Shown: piece after piece, positions 58,949 to 64,000 of the stretch
How positions within the stretch are numbered: position 1 is the stretch's first letter
Layout of the letters: each line of letters opens with the position of its first letter
Source: UBA10649 sp963700255
GTDB lineage: Bacteria; Actinomycetota; Actinomycetes; S36-B12
DNA length: 64,000 bases
Assembly (NCBI GenBank): GCA_963700255.1
Contig: CAVOWW010000030.1
Location: forward strand, 1-64,000
Direction of reading: 5' to 3'
Notes under the pieces: generated by a model
The model's database searches: none
Seen by the model: the letters and a program-made list of their open reading frames with translations, nothing else
Told to the model about the DNA's origin: nothing
Program-made: the position numbers and the translations under genes

Positions 58949-59593
58949 TCAGCCCATCAGGTCGGTGAGGGCGACCACCCGGTCGGACACGGTCTCAGCC
59001 TCGCCCGGGTCGTGCGTGACGTGCAGGGCGGCCACGCCCTCGTGCCGCAGCATCGCGGCGACGTCGACGGCCAGGCGCTGGCGCAGGTCGAGGTCGAGCG
59101 CGCTGAAGGGCTCGTCGAGGAGGAGGACGGCCGGCTGGGGGGCGAGTGCCCGGGCCAGGGCGACGCGCTGGGCCTGCCCGCCGCTGAGCTCGTCGACCCT
59201 CCGCTCACCCAGCCCCGACAGCCCGAGCCAGTCGAGCAGCTCGTCCGCGCGCTCGCGGGCGCGGTCCCGCGGACGTCCCTGCCGCCGCAGCCCGTACGCG
59301 ACGTTGTCGGCCACCGACAGGTGGGGGAACAGCAGGGGCTCCTGGAAGATCATGCCGATGCCACGTCGATGGATGGGCAGGCCCGTCACGTCGGTGCCGT
59401 CGACGAGGACCTGGCCGGCGGCCTGCGGGACGACGCCGGCGATCGTGGCCAGGAGCGTCGACTTCCCGCTGCCGCTCGGGCCGAGGATCGCCACGATCTC
59501 CGCAGGGGCGAGGACGAGGTCGATGCCGGTGGCGAAGGTCTCACCGTGGTACCCCAGGGCCAGGCCCCGGGTCTCGAGACGCGGAGCGGTCAT
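58949..59593 (-). CDS. thiQ: Thiamine ABC transporter ATP-binding protein
   Basis: A 214-aa ATPase: Walker A GPSGSGKST (38-46), Q-loop FQEPLLFPHLSVADNVAYGL, signature LSGGQAQRVALARAL (136-150), Walker B AVLLLDEPFSALD and H-loop HVTHDPGEAE. The layout matches ThiQ/PotA-like importers. ATG 59593 overlaps the permease stop (ATGA). Located in a TPP-riboswitch operon with ThiP- and ThiB-like genes, it should power thiamine or a precursor import. Confidence 0.9.
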   Translation of the reverse strand: MTAPRLETRGLALGYHGETFATGIDLVLAPAEIVAILGPSGSGKSTLLATIAGVVPQAAGQVLVDGTDVTGLPIHRRGIGMIFQEPLLFPHLSVADNVAYGLRRQGRPRDRARERADELLDWLGLSGLGERRVDELSGGQAQRVALARALAPQPAVLLLDEPFSALDLDLRQRLAVDVAAMLRHEGVAALHVTHDPGEAETVSDRVVALTDLMG

Positions 59594-61176
59594 GCCGTCC
59601 TCCTCGTCCATGCTGCCCCAGCGCGATCGACGAGAAGCACCACGGCGAGCGTGACGACGACCAGCAGCACCGCGAGGGCCGCCGCCACGCCGAACGACTG
59701 CTCGCCCGGCCGGCTGAGCAGCCGGACGATCTGCACGGGCACGGTGGGAGCACCAGCCCGCGTCAGGAACGAGGCAGCCCCGAACTCGCCCAGGGAGACG
59801 GCGCCGGCCAGCCCGGCGGACGCGAGCATCACCACGCGCAGGACGGGACCGTAGGCGGTGATGAACGCGCGGGTCGGGCGGGCGCCGAGGGAGGAGGCCA
59901 CCGCCATGCCCCGGCCGTCGGTGCTCCGCAGTGCCGGTGCCACCACGGCAACCACGAGGGGCACGGCGACAAGCGCGTGGGCGATGGGGATCAGCAGGCC
60001 GGTGGCGCGGAGGTCCACGGGCGGGCGTCCGAAGGCGAGCAGCGTGCCGAGCCCCAGCGTGGCCGACGAGACACCGAGGGGGATCATCGCCAGCACGGCG
60101 ACGACGCGCGCCCGTCCGGGTGCGAGCACGGCGACGGCAGCAAGTCCACCGATCACTGCGGCGACGACGGCCGTGATCAGGGCGAAGCCGAGCGAGGTGG
60201 CCAGCGCAGATGCCGGGGACCCGATCCTCGTCGTGCCCGCGTCGATCGACCCCAGGGACTGCCACCAGGAGACGCTCCACGCGCCGTTCGCACGCAAGGA
60301 CGAGACGACCAGGGCGCTGACGGGCGCGAGGACGATCACGTAGGTGGCGATCACCGTCGAGATCACGGCCATGCGTGCCAGGGGACTCGGCGGCAGGTCG
60401 CGGAGCTGGACGGGGCGCATGCGGCGGGCCGGCGACCGTCGGGCGACGGCAGCACCGGTCAGCAGGACGGCGGAGACGAGGACGAGCTGGACGAGCGCCG
60501 TCGCGGCCGCACCGGGGAAGTCGAGCAGCACCGACGTCTGCCGGAGGATCTGCGACTCGAGCGTGCGAGTGCTGGCATCACCGAGCAGCAGGACGATGCC
60601 GAGTGACGTGAACGAGAAGACGAACACGACTGCTGCGCTGGAGACGATGGCAGGACGCAGGCTCGGCAGGGTGACATCGACGAAGGCCCGCCACCGCGTC
60701 GCCCCCAGGGTGCGCGCGACGTTCTCGAAGTCCGGGTCGTGCTGCGCCCAGGTGGCGCCGACGATGCGGGCCACGACCGCGATGTTCACGTAGGCGTGCG
60801 CGATGACGACGAGGGCGAAGCCCTGCGGGACGCCGTCGCCGACGAGGCTGCGGAACGCCAGGGCCACCACCACCGTGGGGAGGACGAACGGGACGGTCAC
60901 GAGGGCCTGCGAGAGGGCGCGTCCGCGGAACCGGTACCGCGTGACCACGTTCGCGATGGGCAGCCCGACGAGCAGGGCCAGCATCGTGCTGGCCAGTGCC
61001 TGCACGACCGCGAGTGCCGTCACCTGCCAGAGCGACGCGGAGCCCAGCCGTGCCCACGCGGCTGCAGCGGAGTCCCCCGCAGCAACCGTGGACAGCAGGA
61101 CCACCAGCGGGTAGGCGAGGAACACCCCCAGGAAGGCGGCGGGCACGACCCACACCCAGGGCAGCCAGCGCGGCAT
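59590..61176 (-). CDS. thiP: Thiamine ABC transporter permease
   Basis: A 528-aa fused two-half permease of the ThiP/FbpB type with about twelve helices. Each half has an EAA-like loop: GATWAQHDPDFENVARTLGATRWRAFVDVTLPSL and ALRSTDGRGMAVASSLGARPTRAFITAYGPVL. ATG 61176 starts 2 bp after the binding-protein stop; a longer frame to 61215 enters that gene. Confidence 0.9.
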   Translation of the reverse strand: MPRWLPWVWVVPAAFLGVFLAYPLVVLLSTVAAGDSAAAAWARLGSASLWQVTALAVVQALASTMLALLVGLPIANVVTRYRFRGRALSQALVTVPFVLPTVVVALAFRSLVGDGVPQGFALVVIAHAYVNIAVVARIVGATWAQHDPDFENVARTLGATRWRAFVDVTLPSLRPAIVSSAAVVFVFSFTSLGIVLLLGDASTRTLESQILRQTSVLLDFPGAAATALVQLVLVSAVLLTGAAVARRSPARRMRPVQLRDLPPSPLARMAVISTVIATYVIVLAPVSALVVSSLRANGAWSVSWWQSLGSIDAGTTRIGSPASALATSLGFALITAVVAAVIGGLAAVAVLAPGRARVVAVLAMIPLGVSSATLGLGTLLAFGRPPVDLRATGLLIPIAHALVAVPLVVAVVAPALRSTDGRGMAVASSLGARPTRAFITAYGPVLRVVMLASAGLAGAVSLGEFGAASFLTRAGAPTVPVQIVRLLSRPGEQSFGVAAALAVLLVVVTLAVVLLVDRAGAAWTRRTA

Positions 61177-61178
61177 CG

Positions 61179-62270
61179 TCAGCGGCCCATCACGGCGCCC
61201 CACTCGTCCAGCCACGCGGTGAGGTTGGCTGCCACCTCATCCGACGGCAGTTCGAGAGGCGCATCGACGACAGCGGCGAAGTCGGTGAAGACCGGGGGAA
61301 GCGGGGTTCCGGTGCGTGCCGGGAAGACGAACATCGACAGCGGAACGTCAGCCTGCACCGGCTCGGTGAGCATCCAGTCGATGAGCTCACGGGCGCCATC
61401 GGGGTTGGCGGCCCCGGCGAGCACGCCGGCGTACTCGACCTGCCGGTAGCAGCCATCGGTCATGACCGATGTCGACGGCCGGGTGGGCTTCGGCTCCGCC
61501 GCGTAGACGATCTCGGCGGGTGGGCTGGTCGCGTACGACACGACCAGTGGCCGGTTGCCGTCCCCGCCGCCGCTGAAGTCGCCGACATAGGCATCGGTCC
61601 ACGAGGACGCGACCTTCACGCCGTTGTCGGAGAGCTGCTGCCAGTAGTCGGGCCAGGCGTCGCCGAACCGCGCGATCGTCGCCAGCAGGAAGGCGAGGCC
61701 GGGTGACGACGTCCCGGGATCCTGCACCACGAGGAGGTCGCGGTACTCCGGCCGCACCAGGTCCTCGAGGGCGGTGGGTGCAGGGACTCCGAGATCCGCG
61801 AGGGCCGCATCGTCGATGTTGATGCAGACGTCCCCGTAGTCGATCGGCGTCACGGCACCGTCGGCCGCGCCGGCGCGGAGCCCGGGTGCGACCACCCCGA
61901 TGCCTTCCGGGGTGTACGGCTCGAAGACCCCGGCGTCCAGGGCTCGCGACAGCAGCGTGCTGTCGACGCCGTACATGACGTCGGCGGTCGGCGAGCCGGC
62001 GGCCAGGACGGCGCCGGCGACCATGCTGCCGGCGTCGCCACCCGTCACGACCTCGATGGCCAGGCCCGTCTGCTCAGTGAACCCGGCGAGCACCGACTCG
62101 CTGAGCACGAACGAGTCATGGGCCAGGAGCCGCACCGATCCGGTCGCAGTCGTCCTCAGATCGCCTTGGGCGTCCGTGCCGCCTGCGTCGGTCCCGCCGC
62201 AGCCGGCGAGGAGGCCGAGTCCGGCGATCGCCACGGCGATCGCGACAGGTCGAACGCGCATGAGTCCCAT
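61179..62270 (-). CDS. thiB: Thiamine-binding lipoprotein
   Basis: A 363-aa (or 360 from ATG 62261) lipoprotein: lipobox LLAGC (Cys about 24), then a periplasmic-binding-protein fold of the ThiB family: VRLLAHDSFVLSESVLAGFTEQTGLAIEVVTGGDAGSMV, ADVMYGVDSTLLSRALDAGVF, PIDYGDVCINID and VVSYATSPPAEIVYAAE. It delivers thiamine or its phosphates to ThiP. It is the first gene of the operon, under the TPP riboswitch upstream. Confidence 0.92.
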   Translation of the reverse strand: MGLMRVRPVAIAVAIAGLGLLAGCGGTDAGGTDAQGDLRTTATGSVRLLAHDSFVLSESVLAGFTEQTGLAIEVVTGGDAGSMVAGAVLAAGSPTADVMYGVDSTLLSRALDAGVFEPYTPEGIGVVAPGLRAGAADGAVTPIDYGDVCINIDDAALADLGVPAPTALEDLVRPEYRDLLVVQDPGTSSPGLAFLLATIARFGDAWPDYWQQLSDNGVKVASSWTDAYVGDFSGGGDGNRPLVVSYATSPPAEIVYAAEPKPTRPSTSVMTDGCYRQVEYAGVLAGAANPDGARELIDWMLTEPVQADVPLSMFVFPARTGTPLPPVFTDFAAVVDAPLELPSDEVAANLTAWLDEWGAVMGR

Positions 62271-62278
62271 GTCTTCCC

Positions 62279-62362
62279 TCCGCTGGCATTACCCAGATCA
62301 GGTTCATGGGTCGGCGGCAGCGACCGCCCTCTCAGCCCGCCGATCTCGCGAGCTCCCCGGAT
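62279..62362 (-). promoter_or_regulatory. TPP riboswitch (THI element)
   Basis: On the minus strand the conserved CTGAGAGGG (pyrimidine-sensing helix) is followed by ACCTGATCTGGGTAATGCCA and closing CGG pairings, the thi-box pattern, ending about 10 bp before the thiB start. TPP binding should close expression of thiBPQ, probably by hiding the ribosome site. Confidence 0.93.
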
Positions 62363-62409
62363 GGGAACACGATAGTCCGTGGCGCCACCGGCTCTGAGAG
62401 GCTGTGCCC

Positions 62410-62853
62410 ATGGAGGACACCGATCGCCAGATCATCGGCCTGCTCTGCGCTGACGGACGGATGTCGCTGGCCGACATCGCCCGTGAGACGGGGCTCTCGA
62501 CGTCGGCGCTGCACCAGCGGGTGCGCCGCCTCGAGCAGCGGGGCCTCATCACCGGCTACCGCGCCGAGGTGGACTACCGGTCGGTGGGCCTGCCCCTCAC
62601 TGCGTTCGTGTCCCTGACGCCCATCGACCCCGCCGCGCCCGATGACGTGCCGGAGCAGCTGAAGGACATCGGCGAGATCGAGTCCTGCTGGTCGGTGGCC
62701 GGCTCACAGGCCTACGTGCTCAAGGTGCGCGTTCCCGAGCCGGCCGACCTGGAGAACCTGCTGGGCCGGATCCGCGCGGCTGCGAATGTCTCCACCCGCA
62801 CGACCATCGTCCTGTCCACCGCGTTCGAGAACCGACCGCCAGCCATCCCCTGA
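62410..62853 (+). CDS. Lrp/AsnC-family regulator
   Basis: A 147-aa feast/famine regulator: N-terminal helix-turn-helix (DRQIIGLLCADGRMSLADIARETGLSTSALHQRVRRLEQRGLITGYRAEVD) and C-terminal RAM/AsnC ligand domain (IESCWSVAGSQAYVLKVRVPEPADLENLL). ATG 62410 is preferred over GTG 62404. The effector is probably an amino acid; the target is unknown. It is divergent from thiB. Confidence 0.9.
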   Translation: MEDTDRQIIGLLCADGRMSLADIARETGLSTSALHQRVRRLEQRGLITGYRAEVDYRSVGLPLTAFVSLTPIDPAAPDDVPEQLKDIGEIESCWSVAGSQAYVLKVRVPEPADLENLLGRIRAAANVSTRTTIVLSTAFENRPPAIP

Positions 62854-62863
62854 CCCGTCGGCG

Positions 62864-62869
62864 TAGCCT
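62864..62869 (+). promoter_or_regulatory. -10 element TAGCCT for leaderless PH-domain gene
   Basis: TAGCCT, 6 nt, ATG 62876. Confidence 0.55.
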
Positions 62870-62875
62870 GCTGGC

Positions 62876-63376
62876 ATGGCCGATCGGACGGAATCCGCGT
62901 TCTCCTGGACCGAGGGCTGGACGCCCGTGAGCCCGAAGCTGACCCGCGCCAGGCGCCTCACCCTCCTGCTCGTCTACGTCCTCGTCATCGGCGCGATCGT
63001 GGCGCTCTTCGTCATCGCCGGCGTGCCACGGGTCGTGGCGTGGGTGGGCCTGGTCGCCGCACTGCTGGTGTTCGTCTGGCTGTGGTGGCTGATCGGTCGT
63101 CGCGTCCGGTCCTTCGGCTACGCCGAGCGTGACGACGACCTGCTCGTGACGAGCGGCATCATGTTCCGGCGGCTCGTGATCGTGCCCTACGGGCGCATGC
63201 AGCTGGTCGACGTGAAGGCCGGACCCATCGACCGAAGGCTGGGCATCACGACCGTCCAGCTCCACACCGCCGCCGCGACCACCGACGCGAGCATCCCCGG
63301 ACTCGAGCCGGACGCGGCCGCCGCCCTCCGCGACCGCCTCGCCAAGCGGGGCGAGCAGCGATCGGCCGGCCTGTGA
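62876..63376 (+). CDS. PH-domain membrane protein (YdbS-like)
   Basis: A 166-aa protein with two helices (about 28-70) and a bacterial PH domain (bPH2; YAERDDDLLVTSGIMFRRLVIVPYGRMQLVDVKAGPIDRRLGITTVQLHTAA). Together with the next gene it forms the YdbS/YdbT pair of unknown function found in many Gram-positive bacteria. The stop overlaps the next start (GTGA). Confidence 0.87.
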   Translation: MADRTESAFSWTEGWTPVSPKLTRARRLTLLLVYVLVIGAIVALFVIAGVPRVVAWVGLVAALLVFVWLWWLIGRRVRSFGYAERDDDLLVTSGIMFRRLVIVPYGRMQLVDVKAGPIDRRLGITTVQLHTAAATTDASIPGLEPDAAAALRDRLAKRGEQRSAGL

Positions 63377-64000
63377 GCCCGACCGGTCCTGCCGAGCCGC
63401 CGCGGGTGCCGTCGAACGTCGGGGACGACCTCGGGCTCGGGCTCCACCTGCCCGGCAGCGGCGGGGTCGACGAGGCAGGTCGGCGCCAGGTGCACCCGAT
63501 CTCGCCGGTCGTGCACGGCGCCACCGCGCTGCCGATCGCGGCCGTCGGCGTGTTCGCCTTCGGGATGGGAGCGCTGTCGAGGATCGGGGTCAGCGGGATC
63601 CTGGCCGCCATCGGCGTCATCATCCTGCTCACTGCCGCCATCACGGGCTGGCAGTACCTCGCCTGGCGCAACCTGTGGTTCTGGTTCGACGACGACGGCG
63701 ACTTCCGCGTCGACTCAGGGGTCATCACCAAGCAGCAGCGACGACTCCAGCTGAGCAGGCTCCAGTCGGTCGACGTGGCCCAGCCGCTCTTCGCGCGGTT
63801 CTTCGCCATGGCCGAGGTCACCGTCGAGGTCGCCGGTGCGGGCGACTCGAGGGTGAAGCTCCAGTTCCTTCCCCTGGACGACGCGCGCGCCCTTCGCAGC
63901 GAGGTGCTCGCCCGCGCGGCCGGCCTGCGTCCCGACGTCGGGGAGGCGCCCGAGGTCCCGATCACGTCGGTGACACCGAAGGACCTCGCGCTCTCCCTGA
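63373..64000 (+). CDS. PH-domain membrane protein (YdbT-like), 3'-truncated by window end
   Basis: Open from GTG 63373, coupled by GTGA to the YdbS-like gene, and still open at base 64000 (209 codons seen; the family is usually about 450-500 aa). Polar N-terminal 45 residues, two helices (about 50-95), then the first PH domain with DDGDFRVDSGVITKQQRRLQLSRLQSVDVAQPLFARFFAMAEVTVEVAG. The pair may affect antimicrobial peptide tolerance as in Bacillus; this is family knowledge only. Confidence 0.85.
   Translation, partial: MSPTGPAEPPRVPSNVGDDLGLGLHLPGSGGVDEAGRRQVHPISPVVHGATALPIAAVGVFAFGMGALSRIGVSGILAAIGVIILLTAAITGWQYLAWRNLWFWFDDDGDFRVDSGVITKQQRRLQLSRLQSVDVAQPLFARFFAMAEVTVEVAGAGDSRVKLQFLPLDDARALRSEVLARAAGLRPDVGEAPEVPITSVTPKDLALSL

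Noticed and set aside
1..64000. tRNA, rRNA, CRISPR, insertion sequence, integrase, prophage or replication origin
   Set aside because: I looked for GTTCGA-type arms, transposase motifs, attachment repeats and dnaA-type clusters and found none that hold up.

Overview
The window is a piece of chromosome from a high-GC Gram-positive bacterium (Actinomycetota). The signs are GC near 70 %, GTG and TTG starts, a furA-katG pair, a mycobacterial-type MFS/cNMP/patatin fusion, LolA-like exporters and many leaderless promoters. A Nocardioidaceae-like relative fits the gene content, but I cannot fix the genus from sequence alone. About 62 protein genes are packed tightly on both strands. I see no tRNA, rRNA, CRISPR array, insertion sequence, phage or origin.

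Layout: 0-2.6 kb, end of furA and the catalase-peroxidase katG. 2.7-9.3 kb, small membrane proteins, a LolA-like protein with a frameshifted ABC exporter, PhnA/YjdM, an HTH-DUF805 protein and a second, intact Na+-efflux-like ABC exporter. 9.3-15.9 kb, hydrolases, an aldo/keto reductase, an ArsR/SRPBCC pair with its own operator, hemolysin III, VOC, LURP-one and MOSC proteins. 15.9-20.3 kb, the 1044-residue MFS/cNMP/patatin fusion, a nitroreductase and a PemK-like protein. 20.3-21.0 kb, a structured intergenic leader with two tiny ORFs. 21.0-24.4 kb, acyl-CoA-type metabolism (TPP lyase, thioesterase, MaoC, FabG). 24.4-31.1 kb, membrane proteins, including an operon of voltage-gated channel, SbtA-like bicarbonate carrier and SbtB-like PII protein. 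31.2-41 kb, PPK2, a flippase with a kinase-like domain, a K+ channel, a dimethylglycine-dehydrogenase-like enzyme and hydrolases. 41-48.4 kb, an iodotyrosine-deiodinase-like flavoprotein, secreted proteins, acetyltransferases and an FeS photolyase. 48.5-49.9 kb, an S-adenosylmethionine-decarboxylase-like gene followed by a LuxI/GNAT-like synthase. 50-59 kb, GGDEF/EAL protein, tryptophan dioxygenase, membrane spermidine-synthase-like enzyme and very acidic or beta-propeller-like secreted proteins. 59-62.4 kb, a thiamine ABC transporter under a TPP riboswitch. 62.4-64 kb, an AsnC regulator and two PH-domain membrane proteins, the last cut by the window edge.

The strongest candidate for an undescribed system is the pair at 48.6-49.9 kb. 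A divergent SpeD-like pyruvoyl decarboxylase and an autoinducer-synthase-like GNAT protein share a repeated TGAGAA promoter motif. Together they could make and acylate an amine signal. A membrane-bound spermidine-synthase-like protein lies 5 kb away.

Two features affect the whole window. At least seventeen genes begin exactly 6 nt after a -10 hexamer, so leaderless translation is the default start mode here. At least thirteen single-base indels break otherwise well conserved genes, seven of them between 3.9 and 5.6 kb. They look more like sequence error than decay.
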